Of a stretch of 64,000 nucleotides of DNA, positions 35,263-43,409 are shown piece by piece. Each line of letters opens with the position of its first letter. Position 1 is the first letter of the stretch. Made by a program: the position numbers and the translations under genes. Source of the stretch: Microtetraspora glauca (lineage in GTDB: Bacteria > Actinomycetota > Actinomycetes > Streptosporangiales > Streptosporangiaceae); assembly GCA_001570385.1 (NCBI GenBank), contig BBYL01000029.1, positions 62,001 through 126,000 of the forward strand. Direction: 5' to 3'. The notes beneath the pieces were generated by a model that was given only the letters and a program-made list of their open reading frames with translations, was not told where the DNA came from and did no database searches.

Positions 35263-36852
35263 ATGACCCTCGTGGTCCTGCTGGGCTCGTCGCCCGGCCC
35301 GATCGGTTCTCAGCCGCCAGGATCCGGCGGCCGGCCCGTCCTGCCGACGGACCTGAAGCTGACGTCACTCCCCGGAGCCCCCACGGCGTACAGCAGACTG
35401 CTGGGGCAGGCGACCTCGCTCGGCTCGCAGCCGATCACGATCGCCCGGCCGGGCGACGCGGCCGCCTACCGCGAGCAGGGCGGCCGGGTCGTCGAGAGCG
35501 CCGGCGTCGCGGAAGATCTGTGGGCGCTCGCCGACGCGGTCGAGCACACGACCGACAACGTGTTCATCATGCCCGCGAACTCGCTCATCCACGATGAGCT
35601 GATCTACCAGATCACGAAGGCCAAGCGGGCCGCGATCGCGCTGATCCTGCGCGAGGAGCGCGACGAGAACGCGCCCGAGCCGCCGCCCATCGAGGAGGCG
35701 GAGCCCGAGATCGGGCGGCAGGTCCTTGAGGGTCTGCCGCAGCGCACCCGCGCCGGCCGGGGCCGCGTCATCTCGGTGGGCACGTCGTACCACGCCGTCA
35801 CCCGCCCGAACGCGGCGCTGCTCGGACCGATCCACCTCCACCAGCGGCACGCTGCGGTGCTCGCCGAGGTCGCCCGCGAGCTGGCCGGCATGGCGCACCT
35901 GTTCGGTCCCGAGGACGACGTCACCGAGCTGCTCGTCCTCGGCCTGGTCCGGCGTGGCGTGTCGATCGGTGTCCGGGGTCGCCGCGACCTGTTCTACCGC
36001 CGCCTCCACACGCCGCAGGACACGGCCGAGGTCGAGAGGGAGTTCGCCGGATTCGACGAGGACCGGGCCCGCCTCGACAACGCGGTGAAGGGCGCGGACG
36101 GCTTCTTCACCACGTTCTTCGTCAGCACGTACTCCCGGTTCATCGCGCGGTGGGCGGCCCGCCGGGGGCTCACGCCGAACCAGATCACGCTCATCTCGAT
36201 CTTCTTCGGCCTCCTGTCGGCGGGAGCGTTCGCCACCGGCACGCGGGCCGGGTGGATCGCGGGCGGCGTGCTCATCTACTTCGCGTTCGTCTTCGACTGC
36301 GTCGACGGGCAGGTGGCCAGGTACGCCAGGAAGTTCGGCGTGCTCGGCGCCTGGCTGGACGCCACGTTCGACCGGTTCAAGGAGTACGCCGTCTTCGTCG
36401 GACTGGCGGTCGGCGCCACCGTCTCCGGCCAGTTCGGCGACGGCGAGGGAGTGTGGACACTCGCCCTCGCCGCGATCGGGCTCCAGTCCGTCAAGCACCT
36501 CCTGGACTTCTCGTTCGGCGCGGCCAACCGGCGCAGGGCTCCCGTTCCGCTCCCGACACTGGACCTGCACGTCGCCGACGACCGCCCGCTGCGCACGGCC
36601 CTGGAGGAACGCAGGAACAGCCGCAACACCGGCGTACGCGGCCTGCTCAAGCTCTGGACCAAGGCCGGGAAGTTCCGTCCCATGCACTGGGCCCGCAAGA
36701 TGATCGTGTTCCCGATCGGCGAGCGCTTCGCCGCGATCGCGATCACCGCGGCCTTCTTCGACCCCCGCGTCACCTTCCTCACGCTGGTGATCTGGGGCGG
36801 CGTCGCGGCCACCTACACCCTCACCGGACGCATCCTGAGGTCACTCGCATGA
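35263..36852 (+). CDS. CDP-alcohol phosphatidyltransferase family protein with nucleotidyltransferase-like N-terminus
   Basis: 529 residues. The first ~270 residues (MTLVVLLGSSPGPIGSQPPG to RLHTPQDTAEVEREFAGFDED) form a soluble domain resembling the actinobacterial nucleotidyltransferase-like partner domain. The rest is a membrane CDP-OH-P enzyme with DCVDGQVARYARKFG...GAWLDATFD, matching DxxDGxxAR(x)8GxxxDxxxD. It would join a CDP-activated alcohol to a polar head group; an inositol-phosphate-type lipid is one possibility, but the acceptor is unknown. Its stop overlaps the next gene by 4 bp (ATGA). Confidence 0.85.
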   Translation: MTLVVLLGSSPGPIGSQPPGSGGRPVLPTDLKLTSLPGAPTAYSRLLGQATSLGSQPITIARPGDAAAYREQGGRVVESAGVAEDLWALADAVEHTTDNVFIMPANSLIHDELIYQITKAKRAAIALILREERDENAPEPPPIEEAEPEIGRQVLEGLPQRTRAGRGRVISVGTSYHAVTRPNAALLGPIHLHQRHAAVLAEVARELAGMAHLFGPEDDVTELLVLGLVRRGVSIGVRGRRDLFYRRLHTPQDTAEVEREFAGFDEDRARLDNAVKGADGFFTTFFVSTYSRFIARWAARRGLTPNQITLISIFFGLLSAGAFATGTRAGWIAGGVLIYFAFVFDCVDGQVARYARKFGVLGAWLDATFDRFKEYAVFVGLAVGATVSGQFGDGEGVWTLALAAIGLQSVKHLLDFSFGAANRRRAPVPLPTLDLHVADDRPLRTALEERRNSRNTGVRGLLKLWTKAGKFRPMHWARKMIVFPIGERFAAIAITAAFFDPRVTFLTLVIWGGVAATYTLTGRILRSLA

Positions 36853-37556
36853 TCACCCAGCCACAGGTCACCCCCACCCCCGACCCGGACGAGGAGCGGC
36901 GCCGCATCCAGACGGAGCGGCTGCTCGCCTACCGCGACGACGGCCCGCTCGTCGCCGTGCTCAAGGGCCGTCTCGGCCGGGGCCTGCCGCCCGTTCCCGC
37001 CGTACTCGCCGCGCTGCTCGCGATCATCGCGCTCGCCGTGACCGGCTCGCTCAAGGACGGCCCGATCCTGATCGTCCCCGCGCTGGTGCTGGTCGCGCTG
37101 GTCGTCCCCAGCGCGCCGCGTGACCACCTCGGACGGCTCGACTGGCTGACGCCGCCGCTGCTGCGCGGCGCGGAGTTCCTCACGATCATCCTGCTCGGGC
37201 TCGCCGCCGGCACGCCCAAGTGGCTGCTCTTCGTGCTCCTCTACGTGATCGGCTATCACACGTACGACACGGTGTACCGGACGCGGCAGAGCATCTGGCC
37301 GCCCGCCTGGATCTTCAAGGCCGGCCTCGGCTGGGAGGTCCGCCTGCTCATCCTCGGCGTGGGCGCGGCCGCCGACCAGCTCACCCTGGTGGCGTCGATC
37401 CTCACGGCCTACCTGCTCGTGCTGTTCTCGGTCGAGAGCGTGGTGAGCTGGGTCCGCCTGGACAAGGCGTCCGCGCAGGCCAACGCCGACCAGGACCTGG
37501 AGCAGTCCCCGGAGGACGCCGCCGAGCAGGTCACCGGCGACGCCGAGCACGGCTGA
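36849..37556 (+). CDS. DUF5941 membrane protein, partner of the phosphatidyltransferase
   Basis: 235 residues from ATG 36849, coupled to the upstream gene by ATGA. The frame continues upstream only as a shadow. A soluble N-terminal 50 residues is followed by about five membrane segments (PAVLAALLAIIALAVTGSL, ILIVPALVLVALVVPS, LTIILLGLAAGTPKWLLFVL, LLILGVGAAADQLTLVAS) and an acidic tail. LDWLTPPLLRGAEFLTI and VLLYVIGYHTYDTVYRTRQ are typical of DUF5941. As I recall, in many actinomycetes this domain is fused to the CDP-alcohol enzyme, so they likely act together. Confidence 0.8.
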   Translation: MITQPQVTPTPDPDEERRRIQTERLLAYRDDGPLVAVLKGRLGRGLPPVPAVLAALLAIIALAVTGSLKDGPILIVPALVLVALVVPSAPRDHLGRLDWLTPPLLRGAEFLTIILLGLAAGTPKWLLFVLLYVIGYHTYDTVYRTRQSIWPPAWIFKAGLGWEVRLLILGVGAAADQLTLVASILTAYLLVLFSVESVVSWVRLDKASAQANADQDLEQSPEDAAEQVTGDAEHG

Positions 37557-37588
37557 TCCCCGCGGCTCCGCCCGCACGCCTTACCGAC

Positions 37589-37620
37589 GGCCCCGCGCGA
37601 TCAACCGATCACGCGGGGCC
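37589..37620. terminator. Terminator after the DUF5941 gene
   Basis: GGCCCCGCG (37589-37597) pairs with CGCGGGGCC (37612-37620), and an inner GATC/GATC pair closes an AACC loop around one mismatch. It lies between convergent transcripts and can serve both. Confidence 0.85.
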
Positions 37621-37728
37621 GCGGACTGTCCGGACCCGGCGGCCGGCTCCGGTGATCACTAGCGCGGCGGCCATCATGGTGGCACGCCCCATCAGGTACG
37701 GCGATGCCGGACCCGGTGGGCGGCGTTG

Positions 37729-38241
37729 TCAAGCGGGGTGGTCGAGGACGGCCCAGACGATCTTTCCGCTGCCCCTGATCAGGATCCAGCCCCAGGTGAG
37801 GCTCACGGCCTCGACCAGGTAGAGGCCCCTGCCGGTCTCCGCGAACTCGTCGTTCTGCGGGCCCCGCTGCGGCGCCAGCTCACTGGGGTCGCGCACCGCG
37901 CAGAGCACGTGGACGCCCTGGCTGAGCAGCCGCAGCTGGATGGGCGCCTCCAGGCCGGTGGCGAGCCCGTGGCGCAGGGCGTTCGTCACCAGTTCGGACA
38001 CGACGAGCTGGGCGTCGTCGATCAGGCCCGGCAGGCCCCACCCGCCCAGCGTGTGCGCGGTGAAGTCGCGGGCGACGGAGGCGGACGCGGTCTCGCCCTG
38101 GAGCGCACAGGTAGCGAGCGGCGGAGAGGCCGGATCCGGGCTGTCAGGACCGAAGGCCGGCGTTGCCCACGAAGGTGCGGCGCCGGCTCTCCTGCCTGCC
38201 AGATCTGCGGTCATCGGATCCCTACGCGAGTCGGGTGTCAC
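37729..38241 (-). CDS. RsbW-like ATP-binding protein (HATPase_c_2)
   Basis: 170 residues. A variable N-terminus is followed by a GHKL ATPase domain: LIDDAQLVVSELVTNALRHG (N box), VLCAVRDPSELAPQ (G1-like region) and TGRGLYLVEAVSLTWGWILI (G2). Such stand-alone ATPases are widespread in actinomycetes as anti-sigma-like kinases or partners of DUF5753/DUF397 regulatory sets. It is divergent from a DUF5753 HTH gene with 249 bp between, which supports a regulatory pair. Confidence 0.8.
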   Translation of the reverse strand: MTPDSRRDPMTADLAGRRAGAAPSWATPAFGPDSPDPASPPLATCALQGETASASVARDFTAHTLGGWGLPGLIDDAQLVVSELVTNALRHGLATGLEAPIQLRLLSQGVHVLCAVRDPSELAPQRGPQNDEFAETGRGLYLVEAVSLTWGWILIRGSGKIVWAVLDHPA

Positions 38242-38490
38242 ATGAGTGCGCTGCCGCCGTCTATCGTTCCCTGCACCTTAAGAAGGCAAGCGCGCCCCCA
38301 CTCGCAAATGTACGAACTTAGAGATGTTCGGCGTTGATTTGCCGTAACCATGGCGTTGTCCGTCCGGAACCGCGATCCTCTACTCGTCACTCTGACGCAA
38401 TGGGACACTGGTTGACTGTGGTCGGAAGTCGACCGCCGTAGGAACCGCTGTAGAAACACCGTAGGAATCCGTCAGCGCAATGGAGTCCAT

Positions 38491-39393
38491 GTGAAATCGC
38501 TGCAGGTCGCCCACGCCGATCCCCGATTAACGGGGCGCCCGCGAGGCGGGCCGACCGTCCTGCGCATGTTGCTCGGCGCCCAGCTCCGCAAGCTCCGGCG
38601 GGCGAAGAGCATCACCCCGGAGGAGGCGGGACACGCCATCCGGGCCTCGCACGCCAAGATCAGCCGCCTGGAGCTCGGCCGGGTCAGCTTCAAGGAACGC
38701 GACGTCGCCGACCTGCTCACGCTGTACGGCCTGACCGATCCGGACGAGCGGGCCACGCTCCTGGACCTCGCCAGGCAGGCCAACGCCCCCGGATGGTGGC
38801 ACAAGTTCAACGACGTCCTGCCGCACTGGTTCGAGGTCTACGTCGGCCTGGAGGAGGCCGCCTCGGTCATCCGGACCTACGAGCTCCAGTTCGTGCCGGG
38901 GCTGCTGCAGAGCCCCGACTACGCGCGGGCGGTCATCCTGCTCGGCAACGCCGGCGCCCCCGAGGACGACATCTCCCGGCGGATCGACCTGCGGATGCGC
39001 CGCCAGGAGCGGCTGACCGGCCCGGACGCGGTCCGGCTGTGGGCCGTGGTGGACGAGGCGGCACTGCGCCGTCCCATCGGCGGCGCCGAGGTGATGCGAG
39101 GCCAGATCGAGCACCTGATCGAGGCCACCCGCAACCCCAACGTGACGTTGCAGGTCGTCCCGTTCGACCGGGGCGGGCACTCCGCCGCCGGCGGGCCGTT
39201 CACGATCCTCCGCTTCGAGGAGTCCGAGCTGCCCGACGTCGTCTACCTCGAACAGCTCACCAGCGCGCTCTACCTGGACAAACCCGAGGAGACCGACGCG
39301 TACATGCAGGTGATGAACACGCTGTGCGTGGAGGCACGCCCGGCGTCCAGCACGCGGGCCTACCTGGAGGCGATCCTCGCCGACATCGGGTGA
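38491..39393 (+). CDS. XRE-family regulator with DUF5753 domain (Scr1-like)
   Basis: 300 residues from GTG 38491, five bases after GGAG. The N-terminal helix-turn-helix is LGAQLRKLRRAKSITPEEAG and ASHAKISRLELGRVSFKERD. The C-terminal DUF5753 domain has WFEVYVGLEEAASVIRTYEL, FVPGLLQSPDYARAVIL, LWAVVDEAALRRPIGG and VPFDRGGHSAAGGPFTILRF. In Streptomyces such regulators often sit beside a short DUF397 protein and an RsbW-like ATPase in bld/whiJ-like developmental loci. Here the ATPase is present divergently, but no DUF397 gene is seen. Confidence 0.88.
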   Translation: MKSLQVAHADPRLTGRPRGGPTVLRMLLGAQLRKLRRAKSITPEEAGHAIRASHAKISRLELGRVSFKERDVADLLTLYGLTDPDERATLLDLARQANAPGWWHKFNDVLPHWFEVYVGLEEAASVIRTYELQFVPGLLQSPDYARAVILLGNAGAPEDDISRRIDLRMRRQERLTGPDAVRLWAVVDEAALRRPIGGAEVMRGQIEHLIEATRNPNVTLQVVPFDRGGHSAAGGPFTILRFEESELPDVVYLEQLTSALYLDKPEETDAYMQVMNTLCVEARPASSTRAYLEAILADIG

Positions 39394-39408
39394 TCCCGGC
39401 CGGGAGGG

Positions 39409-40320
39409 TCAGGAGACGCTCGCGAAGAACTCCTCGCAGGTCTCGGTGAACGCGGTGGCGCGGGCGGTCAGCCGCACACCGCGCATCGAGGCCAGGACGA
39501 TGTCGAGGAGCGGGACCTCATCGCTGATCGGCCGGGCGACGACGTATCCGCCGTCGTACGTCTGGTCGGTCGCGGCCCGCTGGTTGAGTATGGAGTAGCC
39601 GTGGCCTCCGGCGACCAGCGCCCGCACCGTCTCGTAGCTGGAGCTGCGGAACCGCACGCGCGGCTCGACCGGGTGCAGCGCGCGGAAGTAGTCGCGGCTG
39701 TGTGGCAGGTCGAGCAGGATCATCGGCTCGGTGGCCAGCTCGACGAGCGAGACCGCCTCCGCCTCCGCCATGGCGTGACCGGACGGCAACAGGACGTACG
39801 GCCTGACCCGGGTGAGGACCCGGACGTCGAGGTCGAGTGCCAGGTCGATGGCGTAGAGCAGGGCCACCTCGCAGCGGCCGTCCACGAGCGCGCGCTGGAC
39901 GGCCGAGACCTCCCCCTCCGAGAGGGTGACCCGCACGCCAGGGTGGCGGTCGGCGAACCGGCGGAGCAGCCGGGGCAGGTAGAACGGCGAGAGCGTGGTG
40001 AAGCAGCCCACCGCGAGTTCGCCGGTCAGCGAGCCCGCGAGGCCGCGAGCCGACTCGGCGAGCGCGGCCGCGTGGGAGAGGAAGTCCCTCGCCTCGACGA
40101 GGAAGCGCTCCCCGGCGCGGGTGAGCGAGAGACCCCTGGCATGGTGCCGGATGAGCAGCTGGACGCCGAGCTCCCGCTCGACCTGCGCGATGGCCGCCGA
40201 GATCGCCGACTGCGCCACCATCAGCTCCCGGCTGGCCGCGGTCATGCTTCCCAACTCGGCCGCGGTCACGAAGTAACGCAGCTGGACGAGAGTGAAATTG
40301 ACGTCCGCCACGTCACCCAT
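39409..40320 (-). CDS. LysR-family transcriptional regulator
   Basis: 303 residues. The N-terminal winged helix is LRYFVTAAELGSMTAASREL and VAQSAISAAIAQVERELGVQ; the co-inducer domain begins GELAVGCFTTLSPFYLPRLL and contains RALVAGGHGYSILNQ, typical for LysR proteins. The ligand is unknown. The gene starts at ATG 40320 and faces away from the Lrp-type gene, with the ABC-2 permease remnant immediately upstream on the same strand. It may once have controlled that transporter. Confidence 0.9.
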   Translation of the reverse strand: MGDVADVNFTLVQLRYFVTAAELGSMTAASRELMVAQSAISAAIAQVERELGVQLLIRHHARGLSLTRAGERFLVEARDFLSHAAALAESARGLAGSLTGELAVGCFTTLSPFYLPRLLRRFADRHPGVRVTLSEGEVSAVQRALVDGRCEVALLYAIDLALDLDVRVLTRVRPYVLLPSGHAMAEAEAVSLVELATEPMILLDLPHSRDYFRALHPVEPRVRFRSSSYETVRALVAGGHGYSILNQRAATDQTYDGGYVVARPISDEVPLLDIVLASMRGVRLTARATAFTETCEEFFASVS

Positions 40321-40397
40321 TGTGACCTCCTGACCGTAGGTCGCTCGCAGAAATCACTTCAAGGCTGCGTCGCGGTTCCGGCTGGATTCTGCAGGTT

Positions 40398-40565
40398 TCA
40401 GGCGTTCTCGCTCTGGAAGACCCGTACGCCGACGGCCACACCGGCAAGGGCGATCACCAGCGACACCGCGGTTTCCCAGAGAACGGGAGCCGAGCCGTAC
40501 GAACCGGCGAACAGACCGCGAACGGCCTCGACAACATACCGGAAAGGCGTGAGCCTGGACAGGAC
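40398..40565 (-). pseudogene. 3' remnant of an ABC-2 type transporter permease
   Basis: The last ~55 codons of a DrrB-like ABC-2 permease: LSRLTPFRYVVEAVRGLFAG, then a hydrophobic helix VSLVIALAGVAVGVRVFQSE ending in NA. Intact permeases are about 250 residues and need an ATPase gene; neither is present. Upstream of codon VLSR the frame becomes shadow of the Lrp-type gene, so the rest was deleted. Confidence 0.75.
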
Positions 40566-40676
40566 GTCCCGCCGGCCTCTCCACCCTCTTCCAGGCTGTG
40601 CGCGGAGTGCGGGACCGTCCGGCGGTCCATGGCGCCGATCACCGGTTCCGGCCCGGCACACGATATACAGGTCCGC

Positions 40677-41117
40677 GTGAAGTTGGACGGATTGGATCGC
40701 GCCATCATCGGCGTCCTCGTGGAGGACGCCCGGGCGACATATGCCGAAATCGGAGCCCACGTCGGCCTGTCCGCCCCGGCGGTCAAGCGGCGGGTCGACC
40801 GGCTTCTCGCCAGCGGCGCGATCACCGGGTTCAGCGCGCGGGTCGAACCGTCGGCCCTCGGCTGGACCACCGAGGCGTACGTCGAGCTCTTCTGCCGGGG
40901 CAAGACCTCCCCCGCGGAGATCGGCGTGGCGATCGCGCGGCACCCCGAGGTGGTGTCGGCCTGCACGGTGACCGGCGAGGCCGACGCGCTCCTGCACATC
41001 CGCGCCACCGACGTGCGGGACGTGGAGCGGGTGATCGAGCGCATCGCCGCCGAACCGTTCGTGGTCCGCACCAAGAGCTCGATCGTGCTGTCCCGGCTGA
41101 TCGACGAGAAACCCTGA
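40677..41117 (+). CDS. Lrp/AsnC-family regulator
   Basis: 146 residues from GTG 40677, six bases after CAGG; an ATG 16 codons upstream would add a non-homologous leader. The N-terminal helix-turn-helix is LDRAIIGVLVEDARATYAEI and GLSAPAVKRRVDRLLASGAI. The C-terminal RAM domain is VEPSALGWTTEAYVELFCRG through SACTVTGEADALLHIRATDV. Lrp-type proteins sense amino acids. The DDAH and ornithine aminotransferase genes directly downstream make arginine or ornithine the likely signal. A palindrome overlapping their promoter is a plausible target. Confidence 0.9.
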   Translation: MKLDGLDRAIIGVLVEDARATYAEIGAHVGLSAPAVKRRVDRLLASGAITGFSARVEPSALGWTTEAYVELFCRGKTSPAEIGVAIARHPEVVSACTVTGEADALLHIRATDVRDVERVIERIAAEPFVVRTKSSIVLSRLIDEKP

Positions 41118-41194
41118 CGGGCGGCCGGACGGCGACCGGCGGCCGATTAACGGATCGCCACAAAAACAGGGAATAACGCAACCGATCCACGCCA

Positions 41195-41241
41195 GGGCGC
41201 AATGGCGCGGCATTGGCCCGACATGTCCGGGTTTCTAGGCT
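41195..41241 (+). promoter_or_regulatory. Promoter of the DDAH-rocD operon with Lrp-like palindrome
   Basis: Candidate -35 TTGGCC (41213-41218) and -10 TAGGCT (41236-41241) are separated by 17 bp. CAATG-GCGCGG-CATTG at 41200-41215 overlaps the -35 box as an inverted repeat, consistent with an operator for the Lrp-type protein encoded upstream. Confidence 0.5.
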
Positions 41242-41277
41242 GAGGAGCAGTCAACCACCTTCTCCCTGGAGTTCCGC

Positions 41278-42129
41278 ATGGCTCTTGCGACCCTGCCCGC
41301 CGTCACGGGCGGCGATCGGACGGGTACGGCACGGCACTACCTGATGTGCCGTCCCGAGTTCTTCGCCGTGACCTACGCGATCAACCCGTGGATGGACCCG
41401 GACCAGGGCGCGGACGCGGCCCGAGCCGTACAGCAGTGGGAGGGGCTGCGCAGGGCGTACGAGGAGCTGGGGCACAAGGTGAGCCTCATCGACCCCGTGG
41501 ACGGCCTTCCCGACATGGTCTTCGCCGCGAACGGCGCCCTCGTGGTGGACAGCCGGGTCTACGGCGCCCGGTTCACGCACGCGGAGCGCGCCGCCGAGGG
41601 CCCGGCCTACCTGCGCTGGTTCGCCGACCGGGGCTTCGAGACGATGGAGCCGGCGCACACCAACGAGGGCGAGGGCGACTTCCTCACGCTCGACGACGTG
41701 GTACTCGCGGGCACGGGATTCCGCACCGACGTGGCGGCGCATGTGGAGGCCCAGGAGTTCATCGGCCGCCCGGTGGTCACCCTGCGGCTGGTCGACCCGC
41801 GGTTCTACCACCTGGACACCGCGCTGTTCCCGCTGGACGGGCAGAACGTCGCCTACTACCCCGGGGCGTTCTCGGAGGGAAGCCGCAACGTGCTGCGGCG
41901 CATGTTCCCCGACGCCGTGATCGCCACGGAGGAGGACGCCGCGGTCCTCGGGCTCAACGCGGTCAGCGACGGCGCCAACGTGGTGATCAACGCCGAGGCG
42001 ACGGGTCTGTCGCTGGAGCTGGAGCGCCTCGGCTACACGGTCGTCCCCGTGGACCTGTCCGAGCTGCGCAAGGCGGGCGGCGGCCCCAAGTGCTGCACCC
42101 TGGAGATCCGGGAGGTCTCGGCAGCATGA
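41278..42129 (+). CDS. Dimethylarginine dimethylaminohydrolase (DDAH) family amidinohydrolase
   Basis: 283 residues. It is a guanidino-group-modifying amidinotransferase fold. Conserved pieces are HYLMCRPEFFAVTYAINPWM, DMVFAANGALVVD, HTNEGEGDFLTLDD (acidic substrate ligands), RFYHLDTALFPLDG (catalytic His) and GGGPKCCTLEI with the nucleophilic Cys at 272/273. It would release citrulline or ornithine from methylated or free arginine, and its coupling (ATGA) to ornithine aminotransferase suggests a product entering ornithine catabolism. True substrate (methyl-arginine versus arginine) cannot be read from sequence. Confidence 0.85.
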   Translation: MALATLPAVTGGDRTGTARHYLMCRPEFFAVTYAINPWMDPDQGADAARAVQQWEGLRRAYEELGHKVSLIDPVDGLPDMVFAANGALVVDSRVYGARFTHAERAAEGPAYLRWFADRGFETMEPAHTNEGEGDFLTLDDVVLAGTGFRTDVAAHVEAQEFIGRPVVTLRLVDPRFYHLDTALFPLDGQNVAYYPGAFSEGSRNVLRRMFPDAVIATEEDAAVLGLNAVSDGANVVINAEATGLSLELERLGYTVVPVDLSELRKAGGGPKCCTLEIREVSAA

Positions 42130-42209
42130 ACGCCGACATGAACGCCGACATGAACGCCGACATGAACGCCACCACGAACGCCGCAGCGAACGCCGCAGGG
42201 AACGCCACG
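42126..42209 (+). repeat. 12-bp coding minisatellite at the rocD start
   Basis: Three identical units ATGAACGCCGAC are followed by four diverged units that keep AACGCC. Each unit starts with or derives from ATG, so four possible initiation codons lie in frame. Confidence 0.9.
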
Positions 42210-43409
42210 GACCTCATCGAGCTGAGCGAGCGCCGCAGCGCGCACAACTACCATCCCCTGCCGGTCGTCCTCCACTCGGCCGAGGGCGCCTGGGTGACCG
42301 ACGTCGACGGCCGGCGGTACCTCGACTGCCTGGCGGGCTACTCCTCGCTCAACTTCGGCCACGGCAACCCCGAGATCCTCGCGGCGGCCCGTGAGCAGCT
42401 CGACCGGCTGACGCTGACCAGCCGGGCGTTCTTCCACGACCAGTTCGCGGAGTTCGCGGCGGGCCTCGCCGACCTGTGCGGCAAGGACATGATCCTGCCC
42501 ATGAACACCGGCGCGGAGGCCGTCGAGACGGCCATCAAGGTCGCGCGCAAATGGGGATACGAGGTCAAGGGTGTCCCCGCGGAGCAGGCGAACATCATCG
42601 TGATGGAGGACAACTTCCACGGTCGCACCACCACGATCGTGAGCTTCTCCACCGACCCGGACGCCCACGACGGCTTCGGGCCGTACACGCCGGGGTTCAG
42701 GCTCGTGAAGTACGGCTCCGCCGAGGCGATCGGCGAGGCGATCGACGAGAACACGGTCGCCGTGCTGCTCGAACCGATCCAGGGCGAGGCGGGCGTGCTC
42801 GTGCCGCCGGACGGCTACCTCTCGGCGGTGCGCGACCTGTGCTCCGAGCGGGGCGTCCTGTTCATCGCCGACGAGATCCAGTCCGGGCTCGGCCGCACCG
42901 GTGACACCTTCGCCTGTGATCACGAGGGCGTCGTCCCCGACATCTACGTCCTGGGCAAGGCTCTGGGCGGCGGCGTCGTGCCGGTCTCGGCGGTGGCGGC
43001 GAACGCGGACGTCCTCGGCGTCATCCGGCCCGGCCAGCACGGCTCGACCTTCGGCGGCAACCCCCTCGCGTGCGCGGTCGGCAGCGCGGTCATCAGGCTG
43101 CTGCGCACCGGGGAGTACCAGGCCAGGGCGCGGGAGCTGGGCGACTACCTGCACGAGCGGCTGCGCGAGCTGGTCGGCTCGGGCGTCGTGGCGGTACGCG
43201 GGCGCGGCCTGTGGGCGGGTGTGGACGTCGACCCCTCGCTGGGGACCGGCCGCCAGGTGAGCGAGGCCCTGATGCGCCGCGGCGTGCTGGCCAAGGACAC
43301 CCACGGCTCGACGATCCGGCTCGCGCCGCCGATCGTCGTCTCCCGGGAGGACCTCGGCTGGGCGGTGGACCAGCTCGCCGCCGCCCTGGAGGAGCTCAGG
43401 GCAGCCTGA
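42126..43409 (+). CDS. rocD: Ornithine aminotransferase
   Basis: 427 residues if started at ATG 42126, coupled to the upstream stop by ATGA. It converts ornithine and 2-oxoglutarate to glutamate semialdehyde and glutamate. PLP-fold motifs: YLDCLAGYSSLNFGHGNPE, NTGAEAVETAIKVARKWGYE, IADEIQSGLGRTG and the Schiff-base Lys in YVLGKALGGGVVPVSAV. The first 28 codons are seven 12-bp units giving MNAD MNAD MNAD MNAT, so the true start could be any of four in-frame ATGs (42126, 42138, 42150, 42162). Its 3' end overlaps the convergent PhoD-like gene by 14 bp. Confidence 0.93.
   Translation: MNADMNADMNADMNATTNAAANAAGNATDLIELSERRSAHNYHPLPVVLHSAEGAWVTDVDGRRYLDCLAGYSSLNFGHGNPEILAAAREQLDRLTLTSRAFFHDQFAEFAAGLADLCGKDMILPMNTGAEAVETAIKVARKWGYEVKGVPAEQANIIVMEDNFHGRTTTIVSFSTDPDAHDGFGPYTPGFRLVKYGSAEAIGEAIDENTVAVLLEPIQGEAGVLVPPDGYLSAVRDLCSERGVLFIADEIQSGLGRTGDTFACDHEGVVPDIYVLGKALGGGVVPVSAVAANADVLGVIRPGQHGSTFGGNPLACAVGSAVIRLLRTGEYQARARELGDYLHERLRELVGSGVVAVRGRGLWAGVDVDPSLGTGRQVSEALMRRGVLAKDTHGSTIRLAPPIVVSREDLGWAVDQLAAALEELRAA

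Noticed and set aside
43396..43409. 14-bp overlap between rocD and the PhoD-like gene as a regulatory device
   Set aside because: Short tail-to-tail overlaps are common in compact actinomycete genomes.
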